Shown: positions 1-9,232, counted from the first letter of the stretch. The stretch is DNA of 64,000 bases from Flavobacterium pisciphilum (GCF_020905345.1 NZ_JAJJMO010000001.1:3720001-3784000), one strand, 5' to 3'. The notes: generated by a model not told the origin, from the sequence alone. Made by a program: numbers and translations.

Positions 1-1704
1 GGAGGACGTTTATTAAAACGTTGGCTTGCATTGCCTCTTAAGGATGGAGATAAAATTAAGAGTCGTCATGAAGTAGTTTCGTATTTGAAAGAAAATCAAG
101 AAGTGCTACATGATATCCAATATCAAATTAAGCAAATTTCAGATTTAGAACGTTTAATATCAAAAATAGCCGCAGGGAAAGTTTCTCCCCGAGAGATTGT
201 TTATCTGAAAGAATCGTTAGATGCTATAATTCCGATAAAAGATCTTGCTCTTAAAAGCCCACAAGCAGCAGTAAAAGTAATAGGTAATAATTTGCATGGT
301 TGTGAATTATTGCGAGAGAAAATCAAAACGACTTTAAATCAAGAGTCGGCACCAGTATCTATTAATAAAGGTAATGCTATTGCAAAAGGGATTAGTGAAG
401 AGCTTGATGATTTACGAGATATCTCGACTTCAGGAAAAGAATACTTGGAAGGGATTGAAAAAAGAGAATCAGAGAGAACAGGAATTTCTTCTTTAAAGAT
501 ATCTTTTAATAATGTTTTTGGATATTATATTGAAGTTAGAAATACACATAAAGATAAAGTACCCGCAGAATGGATTCGTAAGCAAACTTTGGTAAATGCA
601 GAGCGCTATATTACTGAAGAATTAAAAGAGTATGAAACTAAAATTTTAGGAGCAGAAGAAAAAATTCACAAAATAGAGCTAGAGCTTTTTGAGCAATTGG
701 TTTCATGGATTACAACATACATTAAGCCAGTGCAAATGAATGCAAACTTGGTGGCACAACTAGATTGTTTGTGTTCGTTTACCCAGTTGGCAATTGAGAA
801 TAAATATGTTTGTCCAGAAATTGATGATACATTCGAATTAGAAATTAAAAACGGAAGACATCCTGTTATTGAAAAACAATTACCAGTTGGAGTACCTTAT
901 ATTGCTAATGATGTTTTCTTAGATAGAGAAACACAACAGCTCATCATGATTACAGGACCGAATATGTCTGGTAAGTCGGCTATTTTGCGTCAAACAGCTT
1001 TAATTGTACTGTTGGCTCAAATGGGAAGTTTTGTTCCTGCAGATAGCGTTAGAATGGGAATGGTAGATAAAATCTTTACTAGAGTAGGAGCATCAGATAA
1101 TATCTCGATGGGAGAATCGACTTTTATGGTTGAGATGAATGAAACAGCTTCAATCTTGAATAATATTTCAGACAGAAGCTTAGTGTTACTAGATGAGATA
1201 GGAAGAGGGACTAGTACATACGATGGAATTTCGATTGCATGGGCTATTGCCGAATTTTTACATGAGCATCCATCAAGACCAAAAACTTTATTTGCTACGC
1301 ACTATCACGAGTTAAATGAAATGACAGATTCGTTACCAAGAATCCAGAATTATAATGTTGCTGTAAAAGAATTAAAAGATACAGTTCTTTTTATTAGAAA
1401 GCTTGTAAAAGGTGGAAGTGCACATAGTTTTGGAATTCATGTGGCAAAAATGGCTGGAATGCCACAGATAGTGATTTTAAAAGCACAAAAGCTTTTAAAG
1501 AAGTTGGAGAAAGACCATTCAAGCGATGCGTTAAACGGGATTAAATCGGATAATGATGAAATGCAAATGAGTTTCTTTAATCTAGATGATCCATTGTTGG
1601 AAGAGATTAAAGAGGAGATTTTAAATCTTGATATAAATGCAATAACTCCAGTAGAGGCGTTAATGAAGCTTAATGAGATTAAAAGAATGATTACTAGAAA
1701 ATAA
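1..1704 (+). CDS. mutS: DNA mismatch repair protein MutS, C-terminal part (5' end outside window)
   Basis: The reading frame is open from base 1, so this is the 3' portion of a longer gene cut by the window edge. MutS binds mismatches and drives repair with its C-terminal ABC-type ATPase. Visible are the lever/core region starting at a GGRLLKRWL motif, the clamp region, a Walker A motif GPNMSGKS (about 955-978), and the [12 protein letters not shown]alker B/signature segment (about 1189-1227). It ends with a short helical tail. The [12 protein letters not shown] segment is also typical of MutS. The N-terminal mismatch-recognition domain lies upstream of the window. An internal TTG at 31 is not a real start. 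Confidence 0.95.
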   Translation, partial: GGRLLKRWLALPLKDGDKIKSRHEVVSYLKENQEVLHDIQYQIKQISDLERLISKIAAGKVSPREIVYLKESLDAIIPIKDLALKSPQAAVKVIGNNLHGCELLREKIKTTLNQESAPVSINKGNAIAKGISEELDDLRDISTSGKEYLEGIEKRESERTGISSLKISFNNVFGYYIEVRNTHKDKVPAEWIRKQTLVNAERYITEELKEYETKILGAEEKIHKIELELFEQLVSWITTYIKPVQMNANLVAQLDCLCSFTQLAIENKYVCPEIDDTFELEIKNGRHPVIEKQLPVGVPYIANDVFLDRETQQLIMITGPNMSGKSAILRQTALIVLLAQMGSFVPADSVRMGMVDKIFTRVGASDNISMGESTFMVEMNETASILNNISDRSLVLLDEIGRGTSTYDGISIAWAIAEFLHEHPSRPKTLFATHYHELNEMTDSLPRIQNYNVAVKELKDTVLFIRKLVKGGSAHSFGIHVAKMAGMPQIVILKAQKLLKKLEKDHSSDALNGIKSDNDEMQMSFFNLDDPLLEEIKEEILNLDINAITPVEALMKLNEIKRMITRK

Positions 1705-1769
1705 TTCAGATTTAAAGTTTAGGTTATCAATAGGTTATAAAATAAGTGAAATTTTTTTTCAAAAAACGC

Positions 1770-1799
1770 TTGTGTAACTCAATAAATGTCTTAAATTTG
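1770..1799 (+). promoter_or_regulatory. Promoter of the tRNA-Gly/tRNA-Leu unit
   Basis: TTG at 1770-1772 and TAAATTTG at 1792-1799 are 19 nt apart, matching the Bacteroidota -33/-7 pattern (TTG, TAnnTTTG). The tRNA-Gly begins 54 bases further on. Confidence 0.75.
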
Positions 1800-1853
1800 C
1801 ACTCGCAATACAGAACAAGTTGTGTGTTGCAGTTCTTAATTAGAATTTGAAAG

Positions 1854-1926
1854 GCGAAAATAGCTCAGTTGGTAGAGCGCGACCTTGCCAAGGTCGAGGT
1901 CGCGGGTTCGAGCCCCGTTTTTCGCT
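1854..1926 (+). tRNA. tRNA-Gly (anticodon GCC)
   Basis: This is a 73-nt cloverleaf. Acceptor arms are GCGAAAA/TTTTCGC, the anticodon stem is CGACC/GGTCG around the loop TTGCCAA (anticodon GCC), and the T loop is TTCGAGC. CCA is not encoded. It is followed after 14 nt by tRNA-Leu, so the two are probably one transcript. Confidence 0.95.
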
Positions 1927-1940
1927 CAAAGCCATATAAT

Positions 1941-2026
1941 GCTCGGATGGTGAAATTGGTAGACACGCTGGACTTAAAATCCAGTGAACAGCAATGTTCG
2001 TGCGGGTTCAAGTCCCGCTCTGAGTA
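1941..2026 (+). tRNA. tRNA-Leu (anticodon UAA)
   Basis: This is an 86-nt class II tRNA with a long variable arm. The acceptor GCTCGGA pairs with TCTGAGT using G-T wobbles. The anticodon stem CTGGA/TCCAG encloses the loop CTTAAAA (anticodon TAA). CCA is not encoded. Confidence 0.94.
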
Positions 2027-2030
2027 CAAG

Positions 2031-2059
2031 AAACCTCTTCTTTTTGAAGAGGTTTTTTT
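2031..2059 (+). terminator. Rho-independent terminator after tRNA-Leu
   Basis: A 10-bp stem AAACCTCTTC/GAAGAGGTTT with a TTTTT loop is followed by a T run. It begins five bases after the tRNA. Confidence 0.85.
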
Positions 2060-2169
2060 ATTTTACAAAGGTTTGTAATCTGTAAGTAAACTTATAATAC
2101 TTGATTTCAAGCTTTAAATAAATCTTCGTTGATTCTGAAATCAACAATCTAAAAAAATCTAAAAAATAA

Positions 2170-2517
2170 ATGGGTGCTTTCGTAATAAGTAAGAGGTTTA
2201 ATGATGAGTATAAATTTGTGTTTACCTCCAGAAAAGGGAAGGTCATCTTTACAAGTCTTAGTTATGAGCTTAAATTTGAGTGTGAAGAGGAGATTGAGAA
2301 ATTTAAAGGGGATATTGGCTCTGCTCAATTTTTGAAGTTTAAATCGTCTGGAGGAAAGTTCTTCTTTAAGTTGGTTTTTAATGATGCTCATTTTGCGACA
2401 AGTAGAAAGTATACAACCGAGTTGTTGCTTCAGAAAGGAATAAAGGAAATTGTTAATTATGGGTCTAAAGCTGAGATTTTGGATTTCTCTGTAAATGATT
2501 TTGTTTTTGAGGATTAG
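2170..2517 (+). CDS. DUF1508/YegP-like small protein
   Basis: 115 aa, no signal peptide. The N-terminal half has the YegP/DUF1508-like pattern of an aromatic-rich beta strand followed by a GKVIFTS-type turn (YKFVFTSRKGKVIFTSLSYE) and a helix rich in Glu/Lys. The family is small, often stress-associated, and has no defined reaction. The second half may be a degenerate second copy of the module (KFFFKLVFNDAHFATSRKY). It stands alone between two terminators. Family assignment is by pattern recognition only. Confidence 0.75.
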   Translation: MGAFVISKRFNDEYKFVFTSRKGKVIFTSLSYELKFECEEEIEKFKGDIGSAQFLKFKSSGGKFFFKLVFNDAHFATSRKYTTELLLQKGIKEIVNYGSKAEILDFSVNDFVFED

Positions 2518-2540
2518 GTAGAGCGGATTCGTAAATAAAA

Positions 2541-2582
2541 AAAAGAGAGCATTTTGATTTATCAAAATGCTCTCTTTTTTTT
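2541..2582. terminator. Strong terminator hairpin after the DUF1508-like gene
   Basis: An inverted repeat (arms about 2541-2558 and 2561-2578, only TT between them) is flanked by an A run on the left and a T run on the right, so it could act in both directions. It serves the plus-strand DUF1508-like gene. Confidence 0.85.
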
Positions 2583-2613
2583 GCTTAAAATATAATACGA
2601 TACTTTAATCCAA

Positions 2614-2646
2614 TAAAAAAGCCATCTCGCTAAGCGGATGGCTTTA
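2614..2646 (-). terminator. Terminator of the Ala/Val-repeat lipoprotein gene
   Basis: AAAGCCATC (2618-2626) pairs with GATGGCTTT (2637-2645). On the minus strand this is followed by a TTTTTT tract. Confidence 0.8.
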
Positions 2647-2670
2647 AAAATTTTAGAATCTAAGTTCTAA

Positions 2671-2898
2671 TTATTTTTTTACAGCTTCAGTTGCAGTTTT
2701 AGCAGCTTCAGTAGCAGTAGCAGCAGCAGAATCAACTACAACAGCAGCAGAATCAACTACAGCAGCAGCAGAATCAACAACTACAGCAGCAGAATCAACT
2801 ACAGCAGCAGCGTCATCAGCAGGAGCTGCATCAGCTTTTTTACAAGAAACAACAGTTAAAACAGCAACAACAGCTAAACTTAAAAATACTTTTTTCAT
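2671..2898 (-). CDS. Small Ala/Val-rich heptad-repeat lipoprotein
   Basis: 75 aa. A 15-residue hydrophobic signal is followed by VVSCKK, a lipobox-like site predicting lipidation at the cysteine. The mature part is nearly all Ala, Val, Asp, Ser, Thr and Lys and repeats every seven residues (AAVVDSA, AVVVDSA, AAVVDSA, AVVVDSA, then AATATEA, AKTATEA). This pattern could form an amphipathic helix or coiled coil, in the manner of small Lpp-like surface lipoproteins, but function is unknown. Its own promoter and terminator flank it, so it is monocistronic. Confidence 0.75.
   Translation of the reverse strand: MKKVFLSLAVVAVLTVVSCKKADAAPADDAAAVVDSAAVVVDSAAAVVDSAAVVVDSAAATATEAAKTATEAVKK
2722..2805 (-). 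repeat. Four exact-period 21-bp tandem repeats inside the lipoprotein gene
   Basis: The plus-strand word GAATCAAC occurs at 2729, 2750, 2771 and 2792, spaced exactly 21 bp. Each unit encodes one seven-residue repeat. Copies differ by only a few bases, suggesting recent duplication by slippage. Confidence 0.85.
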
Positions 2899-2935
2899 CT
2901 TACTTTATTATAAAAGGTTAATTATTAATTCGTGG

Positions 2936-2943
2936 CAAAGATA
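2936..2943 (-). promoter_or_regulatory. -7 element of the lipoprotein gene
   Basis: CAAAGATA on the plus strand reads TATCTTTG on the minus strand, a perfect TAnnTTTG. It lies 38 bp upstream of the start codon. No clear TTG -33 was found upstream. Confidence 0.55.
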
Positions 2944-3271
2944 TAAATTTTTTAATATGTAAAATATTTTTTTATTTTTTTTTTAAAATATTCTTCAATG
3001 CCTACGTTTATCTTATTATCAATTAACGTGCCAAAAACGTTAAAAAGCTTTTTTAGGTAATGAATTAGTGTTTAATTAAATGTTTCTTAAAGCGAAATGC
3101 TTGGTAATGCTAGTAAACAAGGCACTTTTCTCTTTTTTAGCTGAATTTAGTGTAATAAAAAAGAGTAGGAGTTAGTTGTGATATATTTAAAAAAATAAAA
3201 TGATTTTATCTTCAAGCAATGAAAAAATTATGATTTGGATAACATATTTTATGGTAAAATAGGGAGTGAGA
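2944..3271. other. AT-rich intergenic gap, no gene seen
   Basis: This stretch between kdtA and the lipoprotein gene contains no plausible ORF or RNA gene. One weak inverted repeat (CTCTTTTTTA about 3130-3139 with TAAAAAAGAG about 3155-3164, 15-nt loop) may end the kdtA transcript. The function is otherwise unclear. Confidence 0.4.
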
Positions 3272-4498
3272 TTAAATTGCGCTCATAATTGTGTCTGTTG
3301 CACCCTTTTTATTTTGAACATATGACTTACAAATTAGCCCTTTTTCATCAAGGTAATTTTGATTAGAAATAAGCTTGTTGAAAGCAGTTTCTAATTCAGT
3401 TGCATTACTAATAGAAATACAGCCTCCTAATTGAACAAGTTCTGTTGCTTCGGCAAAATGAGAGTAATTTGGACCAATTATAATTGGAAGACCAAAAGTT
3501 GCAGGTTCAAGGATATTATGAACGCCAGGGTTTCCAAAACCGCCACCTACATATGCAATTGTTGCATAGCTGTATATTTTGGTAAGTATTCCAACAGTAT
3601 CAATGATAAAGACGTCGTAATCCGTTAGGTTTTTGCCTTCTTTTTCAGAAAATAAGATTGACTTTTTAGTAATAGAATGTTGTAGAGCGGTAATTTGTTC
3701 AGGTTTGATGTTATGAGGAGCAATGATGAATTTTACGCGTTCTTTCGTAGAGTTGATGTATTCAGTTAGCAACGCTTCGTCTTTGGGCCATGAGCTTCCA
3801 ATAACAATAGTAGGAATATTGTTTTTAAATTCAGCAATAAAATCTAATGTGTTGTTTCGTTCTAAAATAGCTACCACACGATCAAATCTAGTATCGCCTG
3901 AAATAATTACATTTTTATAGCCAATAGATTCGATTTTGTTTTTTGAACTCTCGTTTTGAACGAAGAAATAAGTAAATGCGTCAAGGGCTTTTTTGTAAAA
4001 ACCACCATACCACTTAAAGAATATCTGATTGTCTCTAAATATTCCTGAAACTAAATAGGTTGGAGTATTGCTCTTTTTTAATTCATTAAGATAGTTTGGC
4101 CAAAATTCATATTTGATAAAGAAAACAATCTCAGGATGAGCTAATTTTAAAAATTGTTTAGCATTTTGTTTCGTATCCAATGGTAAATAAAGAGTTACAT
4201 CGGCAACGGTATTGTTTTTTCGAACCTCGTAGCCAGAAGGAGAAAAGAAGGTAACGATGATTTTATGAGAAGGGTATTTTTTTTTAATTTTTTCAATAAC
4301 AGGTAAGCCTTGTTCGTATTCGCCTAGTGATGCGGCGTGAAACCAAATTGTTTTGTCTGAGGGTTTTATTTTTTCTTGTAGGGTGCTAAAAACGGTTTTT
4401 CTGCCATCTACAAAAAGGTTGATTTTACGGCTAAAAAGCGCTACTGTTTTTAATAAAAAACTTACAATAATAACGATTAGATTGTATAAGAAAAGCAT
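3272..4498 (-). CDS. kdtA: 3-deoxy-D-manno-octulosonic acid (Kdo) transferase
   Basis: About 408 aa from the chosen start MLFLYN; an upstream in-frame ATG at 4534 would add 12 residues ahead of the hydrophobic anchor and is less likely. The enzyme transfers Kdo from CMP-Kdo to lipid A precursor at the inner membrane. The N-terminal hydrophobic anchor leads into a GT-B fold with the family segment WFHAASLGEYEQ. A C-terminal donor-binding region reads VGGGFGNPGVHNILEPATFGLP. Length matches the family. It is divergent from the sugar aminotransferase gene, which fits a surface-polysaccharide neighbourhood. Confidence 0.92.
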   Translation of the reverse strand: MLFLYNLIVIIVSFLLKTVALFSRKINLFVDGRKTVFSTLQEKIKPSDKTIWFHAASLGEYEQGLPVIEKIKKKYPSHKIIVTFFSPSGYEVRKNNTVADVTLYLPLDTKQNAKQFLKLAHPEIVFFIKYEFWPNYLNELKKSNTPTYLVSGIFRDNQIFFKWYGGFYKKALDAFTYFFVQNESSKNKIESIGYKNVIISGDTRFDRVVAILERNNTLDFIAEFKNNIPTIVIGSSWPKDEALLTEYINSTKERVKFIIAPHNIKPEQITALQHSITKKSILFSEKEGKNLTDYDVFIIDTVGILTKIYSYATIAYVGGGFGNPGVHNILEPATFGLPIIIGPNYSHFAEATELVQLGGCISISNATELETAFNKLISNQNYLDEKGLICKSYVQNKKGATDTIMSAI

Positions 4499-4543
4499 AG
4501 TTGGATATTTGGGGCTAAAATACGTTTCTTTCAATTATTTTCA

Positions 4544-4574
4544 TTGGTTTGAACTCATTAAATAACTATTTTTG
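4544..4574 (+). promoter_or_regulatory. Promoter of the degT-galE unit
   Basis: TTG at 4544-4546 and TATTTTTG at 4567-4574 are 20 nt apart, matching the Bacteroidota consensus. The leader to the start codon would be roughly 80 nt. Confidence 0.6.
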
Positions 4575-4663
4575 TTCCTCGTTTTCGGAAGTATTATTTT
4601 GAAAGTCAATTAAGATGTGGCTTTCTTTATTCGGAAACGCAAACTTTAAATTAGAATATCGAA

Positions 4664-5794
4664 ATGAAAAAAATTCAAATGGTTGACTTAAAAAGTCAAT
4701 ATGATAAAATAAAAGGAGCTGTAAATGCTTCTATTCAAGAAGTTTTAGATACAAATACATATATTAATGGACCATTGGTACATCAATTTCAAAAAAATCT
4801 AGAAACATATTTAGGAGTAAAACATGTTATTCCTTGTGCAAATGGTACTGATGCATTGCAAATAGCAATGATGGGTTTAGACTTAAAACCAGGTGATGAA
4901 GTTATTACTGCCGATTTTACTTTTGCTGCTACTGTAGAGGTGATTGCTTTATTGCAATTAACGCCAGTTTTGGTAGATGTTGAAATGGATAGTATGAATA
5001 TTTCTATTGACGCTATTAAAAAAGCAATAACTCCAAAAACAAAAGCAATCGTTCCAGTACATTTGTTTGGACGTGCAGCTAATATGGATGCGATTATGGA
5101 GCTGGCAGCAGCGCATAATTTGTATGTAATTGAAGATAATGCACAAGCAATTGGAGCAGATTATATTTCTAAATCAGGAGCAAAAAACAAAGTAGGAGTT
5201 ATGGGGCATGTGGCTGCAACTTCTTTCTTTCCATCTAAAAACTTAGGTTGTTATGGAGATGGTGGTGCTATTTTTACTAATGATGATGCCTTGGCGCATA
5301 TTATTCGTGGGATTGTAAATCACGGAATGTATGAGCGTTACCATCATGATGTTGTGGGAGTTAATTCGCGTTTAGATAGTATTCAAGCAGGAGTTTTAAA
5401 TGTGAAACTTCCGTTATTAGATGAGTACAATAAAGCGCGTCGTGAGGCTGCAACAAAGTATAATGCTGCATTAGCTGGACATCCTAATATTATTACTCCT
5501 TCATTTAACGTTAATGAAAACGATCACGTTTTTCATCAATATACATTGCGTATTATAAATGCAGATAGAAACGGATTATTGCAACATTTACAGGATAAAG
5601 GAATTCCTTGTGCAATTTATTATCCAATTCCGTTGCATTCACAAAAAGCTTATGTTGATGTTCGTTATAAAGAAGAGTATTTCCCAGTAACCAATCAGTT
5701 GGTACAAGAAGTGCTTTCATTGCCAATGCATACAGAGCTTGATGATGAGCAAATTAAATTTATTACGGATAGTGTAATTGAGTTTTTGAAATAA
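4664..5794 (+). CDS. DegT/DnrJ/EryC1/StrS-family sugar aminotransferase
   Basis: 376 aa. A PLP-dependent enzyme that aminates keto-sugar nucleotides for surface glycans. Seen are the NGTDALQIAM cofactor-binding segment near residue 60, the VEDNAQAIGA-type aspartate segment near 157, and the SFFPSKNLG motif whose Lys192 should form the Schiff base. The C-terminal IYYPIPLHSQKAY segment is typical of the family. galE follows after 36 nt, so they are probably cotranscribed from the promoter at 4544. The exact sugar substrate cannot be read from sequence. Confidence 0.9.
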   Translation: MKKIQMVDLKSQYDKIKGAVNASIQEVLDTNTYINGPLVHQFQKNLETYLGVKHVIPCANGTDALQIAMMGLDLKPGDEVITADFTFAATVEVIALLQLTPVLVDVEMDSMNISIDAIKKAITPKTKAIVPVHLFGRAANMDAIMELAAAHNLYVIEDNAQAIGADYISKSGAKNKVGVMGHVAATSFFPSKNLGCYGDGGAIFTNDDALAHIIRGIVNHGMYERYHHDVVGVNSRLDSIQAGVLNVKLPLLDEYNKARREAATKYNAALAGHPNIITPSFNVNENDHVFHQYTLRIINADRNGLLQHLQDKGIPCAIYYPIPLHSQKAYVDVRYKEEYFPVTNQLVQEVLSLPMHTELDDEQIKFITDSVIEFLK

Positions 5795-5830
5795 ACCAAA
5801 TCAAATAAATAGCCAAAAAACAACCAAGAA

Positions 5831-6853
5831 ATGAAAGTATTAGTAACAGGAGGATTAGGATTTATCGGATCGCATACTGTAGTCGAATTGCAAAATGAAG
5901 GCTTTGAAGTTGTGATAATCGATAATCTCTCTAATTCCTCAGAAGATGTTTTAAAGGGAATCGTAGCCATCACAGGTAAAACTCCACTATTCGAAAAATT
6001 AGATTTAAGAGAAAAAGCTGCGGTACAAAATTTCTTTAAAAAACATGATGACGTTACTGGGGTAATTCATTTTGCAGCTTCAAAGGCAGTTGGTGAAAGT
6101 GTTGAAAATCCACTTTTGTACTATGAAAACAACATTAGTAGTTTGGTGTATCTTTTACAAGAATTACAGGAAAAACCAGAAGCTAGTTTTATTTTTAGTT
6201 CATCTTGTACTGTTTATGGTCAAGCTGAAAAAATGCCAATTACAGAAGATGCTCCTGTACAGCAACCAATGTCTCCATACGGAAATACCAAGAAGATAGG
6301 AGAAGAAATCATTAGAGATACTGCAAAAGCGACTAATATCAATGCTATTTTATTGCGTTATTTTAATCCAATTGGGGCGCATCCTTCAATAAAAATTGGA
6401 GAATTGCCAATTGGTGTTCCTCAAAATTTAGTTCCTTTTATTACACAAACAGGAATTGGATTGCGTAAGGAGTTATCAGTATATGGAGATGATTATCCTA
6501 CAACAGATGGTACTTGCGTTCGGGATTATATTCATGTCGTCGATTTGGCAAAAGCGCATGTTGTGGCTCTGCAAAGATTACTGAATAAAAAGAATCTAGC
6601 CAAAGTGGAAACCTTTAATCTAGGAACGGGAACAGGAAGTTCTGTTTTAGAAGTGATTACTAGTTTTGAGAAGGTAAGTGATAAAAAACTACCATACAAG
6701 ATTGTAGCACGCAGAGAAGGAGATATTACTGAAGCATACGCAAATACAGCAAAAGCTAATGATGTGTTGGGTTGGAAAGCTCAATCAACGCTAGACGAAG
6801 CAATTAAGAGTGCTTGGGAATGGGAACAAAAGATAAGAAATGAAGTTTCTTAA
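5831..6853 (+). CDS. galE: UDP-glucose 4-epimerase
   Basis: 340 aa, the usual length. An extended short-chain dehydrogenase interconverting UDP-glucose and UDP-galactose in the cytosol. The NAD-binding GGLGFIGSH motif is at residues 7-15. The catalytic YxxxK is Tyr150-Lys154 in SPYGNTKKIGE, preceded by the SSSCTVYG serine region. RYFNPIGAHPS and the C-terminal RREGDITEAYANTAKA segments are typical of GalE. It lies directly downstream of the sugar aminotransferase, consistent with nucleotide-sugar supply for surface polysaccharide. Confidence 0.93.
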   Translation: MKVLVTGGLGFIGSHTVVELQNEGFEVVIIDNLSNSSEDVLKGIVAITGKTPLFEKLDLREKAAVQNFFKKHDDVTGVIHFAASKAVGESVENPLLYYENNISSLVYLLQELQEKPEASFIFSSSCTVYGQAEKMPITEDAPVQQPMSPYGNTKKIGEEIIRDTAKATNINAILLRYFNPIGAHPSIKIGELPIGVPQNLVPFITQTGIGLRKELSVYGDDYPTTDGTCVRDYIHVVDLAKAHVVALQRLLNKKNLAKVETFNLGTGTGSSVLEVITSFEKVSDKKLPYKIVARREGDITEAYANTAKANDVLGWKAQSTLDEAIKSAWEWEQKIRNEVS

Positions 6854-6873
6854 TTTAAAATAGATAGTATTTT

Positions 6874-6912
6874 AAAAGTCCCAAATTATACAATTATAAT
6901 TTGGGACTTTTT
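6874..6912 (+). terminator. Terminator of degT-galE
   Basis: AAAAGTCCCAAATTATA is followed by a complementary TATAATTTGGGACTTTT and a T run, beginning about 20 bp after the galE stop. Confidence 0.85.
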
Positions 6913-6946
6913 TATTAAAGACATATTACATACACAGCGTCAAGCA

Positions 6947-7852
6947 ATGAAACAAAATCCGGATTATAAATTATTTCTCTGTATGGCAACAGTAGGAATC
7001 GTATGGGGAACTACTTTTTTAGGAATAAGGGTTGCGGTAGAAACAATTCCGCCATGGTTTGTTACTTCTATTCGTCAAGGCTTGGCAGGATTCATTATAA
7101 TGGTAATTTTATTGTTTAAAAAGGAGCTGAAATGGATTGGTTGGGAGAATTTTAAACACCAATTAATTCCATCCATATTAATGATTGTTATTGCAAATGG
7201 GTTTACTACCGTTGCTGAACAAACTTTGCCAAGTGGGTTAGCATCTATAATGAGTGCCTTATCGCCAGTGCTTATCTTTATAGGTAGTGTTTTGTTTGGA
7301 TTACAAAAGCCAAGTTTAAAGGGCTTTATAGGTGTTATAATTGGTTTTATGGGAGTTGTATTTATTTTTAAAGAAGGACTTGGGTCATTTTTAGACTCTA
7401 ATTATCAACACGGACTTGTATTTATGAGTTTGGCAATTTTAGGTTGGGCTTCAGGAACAATTTACACGAAGACTCACGCTCATAAATCGAATAATATTAA
7501 ACTGAATTTATTTTATCAATTTACAATTGCTACTTTGGTGCAGTTAGTTTTAGCATTTATTTTTTCTCCAAATCCAGATGTAAGTTCATGGAGTTCGAGA
7601 AGTATTTTTGCAGCGTTGTATTTATCTGTTTTTGGATCTATACTTGCTTTTTTCTCTTATCATTATGCTTTAAAACGAGTAACAGCCATTCAGGTTTCTA
7701 TTTTGTCTTATATCAATACTATAATAGCAGTTTTTCTAGGTTGGTTGTTGTTAGATGAAGTAATTACAGTCGATTTTATTATTGCAACTGTACTAATCAT
7801 TTTAGGAGTCTTCATCATCAATTATAAAAAGAAAGAAAAAAAGATGGTCTAA
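6947..7852 (+). CDS. EamA/DMT-superfamily transporter
   Basis: 301 aa, about ten hydrophobic membrane segments in two EamA repeats. The first begins GIVWGTTFLGIRVAVETIPPW with the typical Pro-Trp near the end of helix 1, and the second begins ILGWASGTIYTKTH. It ends in a short Lys-rich cytoplasmic tail. Members move small metabolites such as amino acids or sugars out of the cytosol; substrate is unknown. It stands alone between two terminators. Confidence 0.88.
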   Translation: MKQNPDYKLFLCMATVGIVWGTTFLGIRVAVETIPPWFVTSIRQGLAGFIIMVILLFKKELKWIGWENFKHQLIPSILMIVIANGFTTVAEQTLPSGLASIMSALSPVLIFIGSVLFGLQKPSLKGFIGVIIGFMGVVFIFKEGLGSFLDSNYQHGLVFMSLAILGWASGTIYTKTHAHKSNNIKLNLFYQFTIATLVQLVLAFIFSPNPDVSSWSSRSIFAALYLSVFGSILAFFSYHYALKRVTAIQVSILSYINTIIAVFLGWLLLDEVITVDFIIATVLIILGVFIINYKKKEKKMV

Positions 7853-7877
7853 AAGATGTTTTTTTTGAATATATAAG

Positions 7878-7917
7878 AATCTCAAATTGTCGATTTTGAT
7901 AATTTGGGATTTTTTTT
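7878..7917 (+). terminator. Terminator of the EamA transporter gene
   Basis: AATCTCAAATT pairs with AATTTGGGATT (one G-U wobble) and is followed by eight T residues. Confidence 0.8.
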
Positions 7918-8000
7918 GTGAAATTACATAACTGATATTTAACTTAGTACTAACGATAGTTACGATAAAAATGAATTTATTTGTTAAAAAAATATAAAGT

Positions 8001-9200
8001 ATGAGTTCTATTATAAGTTTAAGAAATGCTATTTTTTTAGGGGGAGCTGTTTTTTTATTATCTTGTACTACAGATAATAATAGTCAGCCAGTGGAAAATG
8101 TAAAGTACCCAACTTTAACAGGGGCAAATCCTATTGTGGTTGCTCATAGAGGAGCATCAGGTTATTTGCCAGAGCATACCATCGAAGGGTATACTAAGGC
8201 GATTGAGATGGGAGCCGATTTTATAGAGCCAGATTTAGTAATGACAAAAGATGGACAACTTGTTGTACGACATGAGCCAATGTTATCGGGAACAACTAAT
8301 GTTGCCGAGATTCCTGCTTTTGCTTCCAAAAAAACGACAAAGAACTTAGATGGAGCTATGGTGACTGATTGGTTTGTTTCAGATTTTACTCTAGCAGAAA
8401 TAAAACAATTAAAGGCAAAACAGGCTTTTGCAGAGCGTTCACAAGAGTACAATAATAAGTATGCGATCCCAACATTTGCAGAAGTAATAGCTTTGGCAAA
8501 ACAAAAATCGAAAGAATTAGGACGTGTTGTCGGAATTTATCCAGAAACAAAACACCCTTCTTTTCATGAAGCCTTAAGTCTAAAAATTACCGATAAGTTA
8601 TTAGAAATGCTAACTGCTGAGGGGTGGAATAGTGCTGCATCTCCAGTCTATGTTCAGTCATTTGAAGTCTCAAATTTGCAATACATTAGAAGTAAATCAA
8701 CAGTAAAAACAATTCAATTATTAAGTTGCTACAATGTGGCAATCAATGGAGATTTGATTTTTAAAGTTCCGCAAGGCGAAGCTATCTCTGATGGGCAACC
8801 GTATGATTGGTATCTAAAAGGAGATACTAGAGATTTTGGTTTCTTTAGAACACAAGAAGGATTGGATTTCGTTAAAACGTATGCGACAGGAATAGGTCCT
8901 TGGAAACCATTTATTATTTCTTATAAAGGAACAGATGCTAATAAAGATGGTAAGGCAGATGATATAAACGGAGATGGTAAAGTTGATGATGCTGATAAAG
9001 AAGCGTTGTTGCCAACGACTTTAATAACAGATGCGCATAAAAAAGGATTGCAAGTACATGCATATACGTTTAGAAACGAAGCAAAACGATTATTGCGTAA
9101 TTACAATAATAACCCAATCTTAGAATATCAAGCTTTTTATAAGTTAGGATTGGATGGTGTGTTTTCAGATTTTACAGATACAGCAGTTAAGGCAAGATAA
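8001..9200 (+). CDS. Glycerophosphodiester phosphodiesterase, lipoprotein (GlpQ-like)
   Basis: 399 aa. A hydrophobic signal ends at LLSC, predicting lipidation at Cys22. The GDPD TIM-barrel starts VVAHRGASGYLPEHT, with EPDLVMTKDGQLVVRHE supplying the metal and catalytic residues. It hydrolyses deacylated phospholipids to glycerol-3-phosphate and an alcohol at the cell surface or periplasm. Late in the barrel is an acidic insert, residues 312-332, with two overlapping EF-hand-like loops (D312-x-N-x-D-G and DINGDGKVDDAD from 321). This suggests calcium binding. It is followed by a terminator and is likely monocistronic. Confidence 0.9.
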   Translation: MSSIISLRNAIFLGGAVFLLSCTTDNNSQPVENVKYPTLTGANPIVVAHRGASGYLPEHTIEGYTKAIEMGADFIEPDLVMTKDGQLVVRHEPMLSGTTNVAEIPAFASKKTTKNLDGAMVTDWFVSDFTLAEIKQLKAKQAFAERSQEYNNKYAIPTFAEVIALAKQKSKELGRVVGIYPETKHPSFHEALSLKITDKLLEMLTAEGWNSAASPVYVQSFEVSNLQYIRSKSTVKTIQLLSCYNVAINGDLIFKVPQGEAISDGQPYDWYLKGDTRDFGFFRTQEGLDFVKTYATGIGPWKPFIISYKGTDANKDGKADDINGDGKVDDADKEALLPTTLITDAHKKGLQVHAYTFRNEAKRLLRNYNNNPILEYQAFYKLGLDGVFSDFTDTAVKAR

Positions 9201-9232
9201 TTTTTGCTTCAGCATAAAAAATAAACCCCAAC

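Noticed and set aside
1869..2078. Short ORF over the two tRNAs
   Set aside because: Both tRNAs fold properly; the ORF is an accident of tRNA sequence.
2149..2565. 138-aa minus-strand ORF opposite the DUF1508-like gene
   Set aside because: It has no family pattern and it runs through a terminator hairpin; the plus-strand protein has the better motif support.
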